From NCBI GenBank assembly GCA_001940855.1, contig MSGS01000009.1, forward strand, positions 1 through 64,000: a stretch of DNA of 64,000 bases. Reading direction: 5' to 3'. Each line of letters starts with the position of its first letter. Within the stretch, counting starts at the first letter, position 1. The stretch comes from Christensenellaceae bacterium Phil1. GTDB lineage: Bacteria; Bacillota; Clostridia; Christensenellales; CAG-138. The translations under genes and the position numbers were made by a program. Under the pieces are notes generated by a model. It did not search any database. It saw only the letters and a list, made by a program, of their open reading frames with translations, and had not been told where the DNA came from. Below, piece after piece: positions 1 through 7,206 of the stretch.

Positions 1-98
1 CGTACCTCAATGCCATCCTCATGGGCATCTTTCGTGAACACAAGGAAATCCACTGTGCTGTTGCGGATTTGCAGTTTATCCTTCTTGGCGTCTGCCAT
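1..98 (-). CDS. RhuM-like protein, N-terminal fragment (runs off window)
   Basis: Only the first 32 codons lie in the window. The ATG at 96-98 is preceded by a good GAGGTG ribosome binding site. The start (MADAKKDKLQIRNSTVDF) and the following DGIEV segment resemble the opening of RhuM-family proteins, which occur on mobile elements and are often annotated as virulence proteins; their biochemical role is not settled. It lies 11 bases downstream of the DUF6076 gene on the same strand, so the two are probably co-transcribed cargo of the integrated element. Identification rests on a short N-terminus and is tentative. Confidence 0.5.
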   Translation of the reverse strand, partial: MADAKKDKLQIRNSTVDFLVFTKDAHEDGIEV

Positions 99-109
99 AT
101 CGTTTCACC

Positions 110-1018
110 TCAATCTTCTTCGCTGGTTTTCTTCCCACGGCTCTTATAGACATTATACTGATTCTTGCACCGGGCGCTGCAAAATGCGGAATTGGCCCGG
201 CTGCCGAGGAACACCTTCTGGCAGTGCTTGCACAGCCGCAGGGGCTTTGCATCGTCCACCAGCATAAAGCTGAACATCATCTGGATGCCCAGCAGCAGGG
301 AATGGAAGTCCCAATAGATGGTGGGCTTCTCCAGCAGTTCAATATGATAAGTAGGCGCAATGCCGCCGAAGGCAGCCATAGCCTTGCGGTAAAGATTTCT
401 TGTGTCCTCATCAATGCTGTCGTAGTCGTTATAGTACAAAACGGAGGTGGTCAGCGTGAATGCCCAATCCTTGAACTGCTGTGCTACCCAGTCATACGGC
501 TCGGCGTACTCCCGCTGAAAGCTCATGTTCTTCGCCATTGGCTCATCCATGAAGGTCATTGTCAGGGCGATCATCATATTATCCCCGGAAACATTCCAAC
601 TGGATTCCACACCCTTTTTCACCACATCCAATTTATCAAAGGGATAGAACAGCGCAAGGTAGTCCTCTGTTTCCATGGATTCCTCTTTGATAAAATGATT
701 TTTCGGCAGATAAACCGCTTCATAATCCATAAAGGACGGCGTGGTAGGCAGTGCCGTCATCAGCCCCAACAGACCGTAGTGGGTCACAAAGGCCAGAATT
801 GCCTTCTGCACCTCGACCTTCGGACTGCGGTTCATCATCAGCATCCCTACGTTCAGCGCATCCAACACCATGTCGGAGGATTCCTTCAGCGGGTTATAGA
901 TGTCGGGCTTTGCCGTCTTTTCCGGTGTGATATAGCGTTTTCCGTCCTTACCGGTCGTGATCTCATGGCGGTCATACCGCACCCAATGGGAACGGGACTG
1001 CGCAAACAGATTGTTCAT
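110..1018 (-). CDS. DUF6076-like protein with C-terminal zinc finger
   Basis: A 302-residue protein with GAGGA upstream of the ATG. The last 45 residues hold a treble-clef-type zinc finger (CKHCQKVF followed by FCSARCKNQ), the arrangement seen in DUF6076-type proteins on Clostridial integrative elements. The first 240 residues show no catalytic motif I recognise and no membrane segment. The zinc finger suggests nucleic-acid binding, but that is inference. It sits between the RhuM-like gene and the broken sigma-like gene, all on the minus strand, as part of the cargo end of the element. Isoleucine is mostly ATC/ATT here, unlike the ATA-rich host genes, which supports foreign origin. Confidence 0.6.
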   Translation of the reverse strand: MNNLFAQSRSHWVRYDRHEITTGKDGKRYITPEKTAKPDIYNPLKESSDMVLDALNVGMLMMNRSPKVEVQKAILAFVTHYGLLGLMTALPTTPSFMDYEAVYLPKNHFIKEESMETEDYLALFYPFDKLDVVKKGVESSWNVSGDNMMIALTMTFMDEPMAKNMSFQREYAEPYDWVAQQFKDWAFTLTTSVLYYNDYDSIDEDTRNLYRKAMAAFGGIAPTYHIELLEKPTIYWDFHSLLLGIQMMFSFMLVDDAKPLRLCKHCQKVFLGSRANSAFCSARCKNQYNVYKSRGKKTSEED

Positions 1019-1031
1019 GACGCTGTTCCTC

Positions 1032-1801
1032 TTAATTCGTAATATATCTATATATTAACCATATTACGATTGTATCAACCGTCCTTGGCATCGTCAAGGG
1101 CGGCTTTCTTTTTCTCGGCTTCGTTTTGTTCTCTCGGCGGATCAAGGCATCTTTGCCCATGGTTTGCAGCGATGCTTCATATTTCTCCATGAATTCGTGC
1201 TCCCGTAGCGTAAGGCCCTGATCCTTTTCCAGCTTTTCGCTCAGGTGCTCATGCATCCGCCTTTGCAGCTTCTTTTGAATGGTCATCCACAGCTTTCGGA
1301 TATTTCGGTCGGACTGCCCCGCAGGACAGCAAGCCTTGTAGTGCTGTATTGCTTGACGAACAGGCAGTACAGCACCTCCTTCTGTTCATCACTGAGGGTG
1401 AAAAAGAGTTTGGAGATAAAGCAGTTTGCTGTCAGCTCATGCAGCTCGTAGGGACAGGAGAAAATGATGTCGAGGAAGTTTCCCTGACAGAGCTGGCGGA
1501 ATCTTGGCAGATTCATCCATAGCGGGGCGATATTCGGATCAGGTACAGCCTGAAACTCCAACGGAACATCCCCGCGCAGATTTTCGTGGTCACGCTCCCG
1601 GCGTTCCCGATTTCTGTCCAGCTTGTTCCACTCCTCAATAACCCACTGAAATTGTTCCAATGTTCTTGCCGCATCCTCTGTGCGCCGCAAGGCCTCTGCC
1701 AAAGTTTCTCATACCAATCGCTTTTTGCTTTTGGGCGCGGCTTCTTCTTCCCCCTCGGAAAAATCATCATCCAGCAGCAGTTCATCCTCCCATGGTTCCA
1801 C
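1032..1801 (-). pseudogene. Sigma-70-like mobile-element gene, broken by a stop codon and a frameshift
   Basis: Three ORF fragments join into one protein. A GTG at 1799-1801, 9 nt after GGGGAGGT, opens VEPWEDELLLDDDFSEGEEE and reads to an in-frame TGA near 1713. The same frame then continues ETLAEALRRTEDAARTLEQF through PLWMNLPRFRQLCQ to RLAVLRG. There the frame shifts by one base in the run CGGGGC (about 1318-1322), and the third frame resumes SDRNIRKLWMTIQKKLQ to the stop at 1032. The joined protein resembles the sigma-70-like regulators of Clostridial transposons: the segment around LRG-SDRNIRK looks like an HTH. A TGG-to-TGA change would explain the stop. It is either a decayed gene or an assembly error; two independent lesions favour decay. 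Confidence 0.6.
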
Positions 1802-2055
1802 GACAGCTTCACCTCCCCGAAAAATTTTTTCTTTTTTTCAAAAACAGTTCCGATTTACACCCTGTATTTCTCCTATTAGCGAAAAGTAATTTGATGTGCG
1901 GTTACTTAGATTACTTTCTCGGCATAGAACAGCGGAAAAGGAGGAACGCAGAGTGCGGCAACGCTATGGAAAAGAGATATGACACATTCGGCTTACAATC
2001 GCCGGAACCGCAATTAGTATACCAAAATACGGTGGGTTTTTCAAGGAGGGACAGT

Positions 2056-2265
2056 ATGGAGCAGAACAAACGAGAACAGTTTATCATCTGCCGCATCGGC
2101 GGCACCACCTACAAGGTCAGAGTCGTGTTCAACGAAAACGGCGGCGAGACCATGGAGGATAAAATTTTACGGATTGTACGCAACGATATGGTTACAAACG
2201 ACGGAACATATGGTATAATGGAGGCACCACAAATGAGCCGACAGTCTGAAAGGAGCGCATCATGA
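2056..2265 (+). CDS. TnpW-family transposon protein
   Basis: A 69-residue protein whose sequence (FIICRIGGTTYKV ... ETMEDKILRIVRND) matches the TnpW family found next to TnpX-type recombinases in Tn4451-like elements. The ORF track merges it with an upstream frame, but a strong AGGAGGG at 2044-2050 places the real start at 2056. Its stop overlaps the start of the large serine recombinase by 4 bases (2262-2265), so the two are translationally coupled. The function of TnpW is not established; the consistent pairing suggests a role in recombination or its control. Confidence 0.85.
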   Translation: MEQNKREQFIICRIGGTTYKVRVVFNENGGETMEDKILRIVRNDMVTNDGTYGIMEAPQMSRQSERSAS

Positions 2266-3968
2266 GCGTGAAACAGACTGAAAGCAAAATTACCGCTCTC
2301 TATGAGCGGCCGTCCCGCAACGATGACAACGCCGGTGATAGCAATTCCATCGTGAATCAGAAAAAATACCTCGAAGGCTATGCCCAGCAGAAAGGTTACA
2401 CCAACTGCCGGCACTATACGGACGACGGTTGGAGCGGCGGCAATTTCGAGCGCCCGGCATGGAAGCAACTCATCGCAGACATTGAGGCGGGCAAGGTATC
2501 CCATGTGATCGTCAAGGATATGAGCCGGGCGGGGCGTGACTATCTGCAAACCGGCTTTTACACAGAGGTATTCTTCCGGCAGCATGGCGTTCGCTTCGTT
2601 GCCATTGCAAACGGCGTTGACAGCGACAAGCGCGAAAGCAGCGAGTTTGCACCCTTTTTGAACATTATGAACGAGTATTATGCGAAAGACATTTCCAAGA
2701 AGCGCCGGATCGTGAACAAGATGAAAGGAAACGCAGGCGTTCCGCTTTCTCCGCCGCCCTACGGTTACATCAAAAACCCGGACGATCCCCGCTTTTGGGT
2801 GGTAGAGCTGGAGGCCGCCGAAGTGGTGCGCCGGATCTACCGCATGGCGCTGGAGGGGTACGGGCTGGCAGAAACGGCAGCGCAGCTTGCCGCCGATGGT
2901 GTGGTCAATCCCACCTATTACTGGCGCAGCCGTGGGACAAGCCGGGGCGGGTCAAAAAGTACCGTGGAGTCTACCAAATGGGGACACACCACCGTCAAGA
3001 AGATCCTCACCTTGCAGGAATACTGCGGCGATGTCATTAACTTCAAAAGCTACTCCAAGTCCTACAAGATGAAAAAGCGGATCGAAAACCCGGAGGAAAA
3101 CCGGGCGATCTTCCTCAATGTCCATGAGGCTATCATTGACCGCCAGACTTGGGAAAAGGTGCAGGCGCTCCAAAAAGGGACGCGCCGCAAAAAGCCCACG
3201 GTCACGCAGGAGCCCAGCGTATTCTCTGGCCTGCTGAAATGCCCGGAGTGCGGCGGCAACCTCAATTTCCACTTCAACCAGAACAACCACGACATCAAGT
3301 TTTTCAGTTGCCAAAATCACAACTCCGGCTATCGCAAGTGCAGCAAGACGCACTATATCCGGCTGGACTTCTTAGAGCAAGTCGTTTTGTACGAGGTCAA
3401 GCGGCTGGCCTGCTTTGCCAGCGAATACGAAAATGACTTTATCAAGGCCATGATCGGACGCTCAGCAAAGGTTGCGGAAAATACCGCGCTCCGCAAGCAG
3501 CGGGAGCTGGACGCTTTGACTGCCCGTGACCGGGAGCTGGATATGCTCTTTGAACGGCTCTATGAGGACAATGTAGCGGGAAAGATCGACGATGCCCGGT
3601 TTGCCAAAATGTCCAAACGCTACGAACAGGAGCAGGGTGAGAACGCAAAGAAGATCAAGGCTCTGCGGCTGGAACTGAAAAAGGACGAGAGCAAGCGCAT
3701 GGACATTGACGATTTTCTTGAAACGGCACGGCGGTACACGGATGTGGCCACCATTACAAAGCGCATGGTCGCAGAACTGATCGACCACATCGAGGTGTAC
3801 CACGCTGAAAAGCAGGACGGCATTACCAACCAGCGCGTCGTTATTCACTATAACTGCATCGGTGCCTTTGATGTGCCGGATCGCCGGAAGATCCCGGAGG
3901 CCGACATTATCATGGAAACAAGAAAAGGCGTAGCACTCAGCTACGCCCCGGAACAGGTTGCAGTATAA
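2262..3968 (+). CDS. Large serine recombinase (TnpX-like)
   Basis: A 568-residue site-specific recombinase that would excise and integrate the element. The N-terminal resolvase domain (about 1-160) carries the expected nucleophile near Ser18 (YERPSRNDD) and the conserved DMSRAGRDYL segment. The Recombinase domain follows (about 170-290), then a zinc ribbon (CPECGGNL ... CQNHNSGYRKCS, about 325-365), a long coiled coil (about 400-490), and a DUF4368-type C-terminus (PDRRKIPEADII). Length and order fit the TnpX group. It is coupled to TnpW upstream and followed after 14 bases by a short recombinase-like gene. Its Ile codons are ATC/ATT rather than the host's ATA. Which DNA ends it acts on cannot be read here because the left end is outside the window. 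Confidence 0.93.
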   Translation: MSVKQTESKITALYERPSRNDDNAGDSNSIVNQKKYLEGYAQQKGYTNCRHYTDDGWSGGNFERPAWKQLIADIEAGKVSHVIVKDMSRAGRDYLQTGFYTEVFFRQHGVRFVAIANGVDSDKRESSEFAPFLNIMNEYYAKDISKKRRIVNKMKGNAGVPLSPPPYGYIKNPDDPRFWVVELEAAEVVRRIYRMALEGYGLAETAAQLAADGVVNPTYYWRSRGTSRGGSKSTVESTKWGHTTVKKILTLQEYCGDVINFKSYSKSYKMKKRIENPEENRAIFLNVHEAIIDRQTWEKVQALQKGTRRKKPTVTQEPSVFSGLLKCPECGGNLNFHFNQNNHDIKFFSCQNHNSGYRKCSKTHYIRLDFLEQVVLYEVKRLACFASEYENDFIKAMIGRSAKVAENTALRKQRELDALTARDRELDMLFERLYEDNVAGKIDDARFAKMSKRYEQEQGENAKKIKALRLELKKDESKRMDIDDFLETARRYTDVATITKRMVAELIDHIEVYHAEKQDGITNQRVVIHYNCIGAFDVPDRRKIPEADIIMETRKGVALSYAPEQVAV

Positions 3969-3982
3969 GGAGGTACGACACG

Positions 3983-4333
3983 ATGAAAGCCTATTTCTAT
4001 TGCCGCGTCGCTCACGATGATAGCTTTTCTTTGGAACGGCAGGCCGAGGAGCTTCGCCGCTATGCGGAACAAGCCGGGTACACCATCGTTGGTGCTGCCG
4101 CCGAGCATGGCTCTGGAATGACCCTTGACCGTCCGGCTCTGCAAGAGGTGATGGAGGCCGTTCTTGCCGGAAAGGTGGATGTGGTGCTGATAAGCAGCCT
4201 TGACCGTATAGGGCGGGACTGGGGCATGACAAAGCAGTACATCGCCCTGCTGACCGAGCATAAGGTCAAGCTGCTGTGCCTGCGGGAACGGGTGAGCAGC
4301 GACATCTCCGGCGTTTCACCATTCTCTACATAA
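3983..4333 (+). CDS. Short resolvase-domain protein lacking the catalytic serine
   Basis: A 116-residue protein made only of a serine-recombinase N-terminal domain. The start YFYCRVAHDDS aligns with the resolvase opening YxRVSTxxQ, but the nucleophilic serine position is alanine (RVA). The conserved arginines of the active site are still there (SLDRIGRDWGMT). There is no DNA-binding C-terminus. RBS AAGGAGG precedes the ATG. Its stop codon TAA (4331-4333) touches the A-run that forms the T-tract of the tRNA-Val terminator on the other strand, so its 3' end marks the edge of the element. It may be a naturally short accessory protein of the TnpW/TnpX set or a truncated copy; a regulatory or structural role is inference. 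Confidence 0.7.
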   Translation: MKAYFYCRVAHDDSFSLERQAEELRRYAEQAGYTIVGAAAEHGSGMTLDRPALQEVMEAVLAGKVDVVLISSLDRIGRDWGMTKQYIALLTEHKVKLLCLRERVSSDISGVSPFST

Positions 4334-4384
4334 AAAAGCAGAGTGTCCATTACAGGATACTCAGATCCTATAAGGACACTCTGC
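4332..4384 (-). terminator. Rho-independent terminator of tRNA-Val
   Basis: Reading on the minus strand, an 11-bp perfect stem (GCAGAGTGTCC, 4338-4348, with GGACACTCTGC, 4374-4384) is followed by six T. The loop itself contains a smaller hairpin (AGGAT/ATCCT). It starts one base past the tRNA CCA end. The T-tract coincides with the stop codon of the mobile-element gene coming from the left. Confidence 0.85.
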
Positions 4385-4385
4385 A

Positions 4386-4462
4386 TGGTGGGGATGGAGG
4401 GGCTCGAACCCCCGACCTCTTCGATGTGAGCGAAGCGCTCTAACCAGCTGGGCTACATCCCC
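4386..4462 (-). tRNA. tRNA-Val, anticodon CAC
   Basis: 77 nt including an encoded CCA. On the minus strand the acceptor stem is GGGGATG/CATCCCC, the anticodon arm is CTTCG-CTCACAT-CGAAG giving anticodon CAC (reads GUG), and the T arm is GGGGG-TTCGAGC-CCCTC. The cloverleaf is complete. The gene stands alone and its 3' side borders an integrated element, a usual situation for tRNA-associated islands. Confidence 0.97.
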
Positions 4463-4474
4463 GGCGCAAGATAT

Positions 4475-4503
4475 ATTCTACAACAAATCCGCGCTTAATG
4501 CAA
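4475..4503 (-). promoter_or_regulatory. Promoter of tRNA-Val
   Basis: On the minus strand, TTGCAT (4498-4503), a 17-nt spacer and TAGAAT (4475-4480) lie just upstream of the tRNA 5' end at 4462, at the right distance for initiation. Confidence 0.75.
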
Positions 4504-4549
4504 CACCTAAATTTCATTCGCAGGAAAATAGCGGTGCGGCGTGCGAGTT

Positions 4550-5851
4550 TTACCTCTCCTGAATCGTTATATCGCCGGAAACGGTATCTATGTCAAAGTC
4601 CGCAGATGCATCGCCATAAACATAGTTTGAACCGTTTTTGGTCAGCCCGAAGGTGCTGCTCACGTCGCCGGATACGGTCGATACCATCATATTAAATCCG
4701 GCACCTTGTGGTAGCTGCATTGTGACATCGCCGGAAACCGTGCCGATTTTAAGCTCCTTTATTCCGTCGCTTTCGTCCGTGAACCATACTCCACCGGAGG
4801 TAGAATTAAGTTTGGCATTGCCATAGCCGCCGTCTATGGTCATCTCGCCGGATATAGACACAACCTTTATCGTGTCAGCCGCGCAGTCGTTTGCATTGAT
4901 AAGTCCGGATACGGTGTCCAGCTCCATTTCCTTTGCGGTAATGTTCTCAATATCTATATCACCCGATATGCTGTTTGCGTCCAACTCACCAAGCCTGGCG
5001 CTTGAAATATACGCATCATTGGATACGCCGTCAAGCTGTATATCCATCTCACCTGACTCCAGCATGGCCCGCGGCACGCTTACAACAAGCTCCTTCGGCT
5101 TTATTATTTCGTCCAGATTGAGCATGGCTGCATCCACGCCGTACCATGTATGCTTTTTGCAGAAACGCACCGTAAGCTTGCCGTCGGCTATTTTATAGCG
5201 CAGGGCGTATTCTTCGCTTATATTATTGTTGCTCATCTCATCAAGCTTTATGTCTGTTCCTTCATAAGGCTGCACCCTGACAAGGCCGCTTACCCATTCC
5301 ACGCGGATCTTATCTATGCCGTCCGCCGGTACGGAATACGAATTGGAGCCGGTGTATGCGTTGTTGAAGCCCGTATCGTCATCGCCAAAGCTGTACTCCA
5401 CGCCGTTTTCCATGGCATTGCCAACTATGCTGGATATGAAGCCATCCCTGCCGGTTATGCTCTTCATTATGCTTACGCCGGCAATGCAGCCGGCTATCGT
5501 GATCAGCAGCACCGTACCGCAGAGTACAGCCGCAATTATTGCTATTACTTTGCCAACGTTGCTCTTTTTCCGCGGCTGCTGAGCGTGTTGAACAGGCTGC
5601 TGAGCCGTGTTCTGCGTGCTCTGCTCTCCGCCGCCAAGGCTTTTTATAAGCTCGCTCACGTCGCCTATCCCGCCTATTGCCGCGGCATACGCCTGATCCG
5701 GTGTATAGCCCTTAGCAATGCCGTCATGGTAGCGCTCTATCGTGTTCATTATCATTTCTTCGCGCATGTTATACGCCTGCGCCGTGGTAGGCGCTGTAGC
5801 GAACAGCCGCTCAATATGCTGCCTTATCCTGTACTCGTTTACGTTTTCCAT
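4550..5851 (-). CDS. Membrane protein with permease-prefix domain and DUF4097 beta-repeat region
   Basis: A 433-residue protein. Residues 1-70 resemble the permease-prefix/HAAS-type domain that often sits beside PadR regulators (RIRQHIERLF ... IGGIGDVSELIKSLGG). A Gln-rich linker follows, then one membrane segment (about 101-124). The large remainder is a repetitive beta-strand region with recurring SGD(I/V) turns (SISGDIDIEN, TVSGDVTMQL, TVSGDITIQE), typical of DUF4097. It is likely anchored with the beta region outside the membrane. It starts 4 bases after the PadR gene and shares its promoter, so it is probably the regulated partner in a cell-envelope response. No ligand or enzyme activity is evident. 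Confidence 0.8.
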   Translation of the reverse strand: MENVNEYRIRQHIERLFATAPTTAQAYNMREEMIMNTIERYHDGIAKGYTPDQAYAAAIGGIGDVSELIKSLGGGEQSTQNTAQQPVQHAQQPRKKSNVGKVIAIIAAVLCGTVLLITIAGCIAGVSIMKSITGRDGFISSIVGNAMENGVEYSFGDDDTGFNNAYTGSNSYSVPADGIDKIRVEWVSGLVRVQPYEGTDIKLDEMSNNNISEEYALRYKIADGKLTVRFCKKHTWYGVDAAMLNLDEIIKPKELVVSVPRAMLESGEMDIQLDGVSNDAYISSARLGELDANSISGDIDIENITAKEMELDTVSGLINANDCAADTIKVVSISGEMTIDGGYGNAKLNSTSGGVWFTDESDGIKELKIGTVSGDVTMQLPQGAGFNMMVSTVSGDVSSTFGLTKNGSNYVYGDASADFDIDTVSGDITIQER

Positions 5852-5855
5852 AGTT

Positions 5856-6191
5856 TTAATACCCTTCCTTATTCGTCAATTCGTCTATCATGGCGCGTGC
5901 GTCCTTCCATTCCTCAAGCAGCGCCTCGTAGTTCTTCCTGCCCTGTTCCGTTATGGCGTAATACCGCCTGCGCGCGCCCGTGGCCTCGTTCCCCCAGTAA
6001 GACGTTATGCTGCCGGATTCCTCCAGCCGCTTGAACGCCGTATACAGCGTAGCCTCCTTCAGCTCGTACCTGCCGTTGGTTTTGCGCAAAATGGCCTTAT
6101 TTATCTCGTACCCGTAGCTGTCACCCGCGCTGAGCCGCGCAAGTATGATAGCATCCGTATGGCCCCGAATTATATCCGATGCAATGGACAA
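5856..6191 (-). CDS. PadR-family transcriptional regulator
   Basis: A 111-residue winged-helix regulator. The hallmarks are GYEINKAI, ELKEATLYTAFKRLEESG and the TGARRRYYAITEQGR wing. The ORF track starts at 6248, but AAGGAGG lies 9 nt before a TTG at 6191, giving a protein of normal PadR length (MSIASDIIRG). The longer start has no comparable RBS and would begin upstream of the predicted transcription start. It forms a two-gene operon with the DUF4097 membrane protein. PadR proteins usually repress their own operon, and the TATA-rich repeats around the promoter at 6227-6255 could be its operator; this is inference. Confidence 0.9.
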   Translation of the reverse strand: MSIASDIIRGHTDAIILARLSAGDSYGYEINKAILRKTNGRYELKEATLYTAFKRLEESGSITSYWGNEATGARRRYYAITEQGRKNYEALLEEWKDARAMIDELTNKEGY

Positions 6192-6226
6192 TGCGTTCGC
6201 CTCCTTACCTCGCCGTTGCGGGATAC

Positions 6227-6255
6227 AGTATACTTCGATATACATCATCTGTCAA
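6227..6255 (-). promoter_or_regulatory. Promoter of the padR-DUF4097 operon
   Basis: Consensus-like on the minus strand: TTGACA (6250-6255), 17-nt spacer, TATACT (6227-6232). The surrounding ATATACAT/ATGTATAT elements could serve as a PadR operator. Confidence 0.8.
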
Positions 6256-6278
6256 GGTATATTTTAATTTTATGTATA

Positions 6279-6308
6279 TTGTTTTTGATATATGCCTTAT
6301 CGTATAAT
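6279..6308 (+). promoter_or_regulatory. Likely promoter of recO
   Basis: TTGTTT (6279-6284), 18-nt spacer and a perfect TATAAT (6303-6308), about 40 bases before the recO start. Divergent to the padR promoter. Confidence 0.6.
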
Positions 6309-6350
6309 AACACAAGAGTAGCTATTTCGTAGCCGCACCCGGAGGCATGC

Positions 6351-7082
6351 ATGCCAAGCATAAAGCTGAACGGCATAGTTACGCGCTATGCGGATTACAA
6401 GGATAACGACCGTATGCTTACCCTGTTCACATATGAGCAGGGGCTTGTTTCCTGCGCCGCGCGTGGGTGCCGCCGGGCAAAAAGCCCGCTTATGGGCGCA
6501 AGCGAGCTGTTCGTTTCCGGCGAATTTGTGCTGTTCAGCGCAAAGGATAAGCTTACGCTGGACAGCGCCGAAATATCCGAGCACTATTATCCGCTCAGGG
6601 AGGATATAGACCGCTTTGCCGCGGCAAGCTATATGCTTTCAATTGTGAACGCAGGTGCCGAGGAAACGGCAAACAGGCCGCTTTTCACGCTGCTCCGCTA
6701 TGCCCTTGCGTATACTGCATATGCAGAAGTGAACCCAACGGACATGGCGATATGCTTTGCGCTCAAGTGCCTTATGGCGCTTGGATACAGGCCAAGCATA
6801 ACCGAATGTGCGCTTTGTTCAAAGGATCTTCGCCGCCAGAGCAGCGCGGCGTTCAACGCGCGTTTCGGCGGGGCCCTTTGCGATAGCTGCGCGCGGGCCG
6901 TATCAGCGCAAGACATAAGCCCGCTTTCTCTTGAAGCCATGCGAAGGATGCTTATAATGAAAGATAGCGAAATTAATCGCGTGGTTTTGCCAGAAAAGCA
7001 GCGTGCGGAGCTTAAGCAGGCCGTGAACAGCTTCGCCGAATTTGCACTGGAAAAAAAGTTCCGCGCAATAGACATGATATAG
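6351..7082 (+). CDS. recO: DNA repair protein RecO
   Basis: A 243-residue protein with the RecO layout. The N-terminal OB fold starts IKLNGIVTRYADYKDNDRML, with the typical GLVSCAARGCRRAKSP segment, and the zinc-binding motif is CALCSKDL ... CDSC (about 152-180). RecO works with RecR and RecF to load RecA on gapped DNA and anneal strands. It has its own promoter and stands between a padR operon and a MATE gene, with no other repair gene adjacent. Confidence 0.95.
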   Translation: MPSIKLNGIVTRYADYKDNDRMLTLFTYEQGLVSCAARGCRRAKSPLMGASELFVSGEFVLFSAKDKLTLDSAEISEHYYPLREDIDRFAAASYMLSIVNAGAEETANRPLFTLLRYALAYTAYAEVNPTDMAICFALKCLMALGYRPSITECALCSKDLRRQSSAAFNARFGGALCDSCARAVSAQDISPLSLEAMRRMLIMKDSEINRVVLPEKQRAELKQAVNSFAEFALEKKFRAIDMI

Positions 7083-7094
7083 CCGCCAAATGCC

Positions 7095-7123
7095 TTGACT
7101 TTAATTGAATTATGCGTTATATT
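7095..7123 (+). promoter_or_regulatory. Promoter of the MATE transporter gene
   Basis: TTGACT (7095-7100), 17-nt spacer, TATATT (7118-7123). Transcription would start near 7130, giving a 5' leader of about 75 nt that begins with a strong hairpin. Confidence 0.75.
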
Positions 7124-7130
7124 CAGCTAA

Positions 7131-7166
7131 ATGGGCTTGATCCTGCGCCGCGCAGGGATGGGCCCG
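7131..7166 (+). promoter_or_regulatory. Structured 5' leader hairpin before the MATE gene
   Basis: An inner stem CCTGCG-CCG-CGCAGG (7142-7156) is nested in an outer stem GGGC (7133-7136)/GCCC (7162-7165), separated by an internal loop (TTGAT opposite GATGG). It lies at the very 5' end of the predicted transcript, about 40 nt before the RBS. It is followed by GTTTATT but no real T-tract, so it is not a convincing terminator. It does not match a riboswitch class I can name. Confidence 0.45.
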
Positions 7167-7206
7167 TTTATTAGGCTATAAAATTTTTATTTATATAGGA
7201 GAGAAT

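Noticed and set aside
224-1042. A 272-residue ORF on the plus strand
   Set aside because: It lies opposite the DUF6076 gene, which has a better RBS and a recognisable zinc finger.
1700-1720. TGA in the sigma-like gene as a recoded Trp or selenocysteine codon
   Set aside because: The gene has a second lesion (frameshift), no SECIS-like hairpin follows, and other genes use TGA as a normal stop.
7131-7166. MATE leader as a known riboswitch (fluoride, guanidine, preQ1, Mn, TPP)
   Set aside because: The conserved cores of those classes were not found; only a generic hairpin can be claimed.
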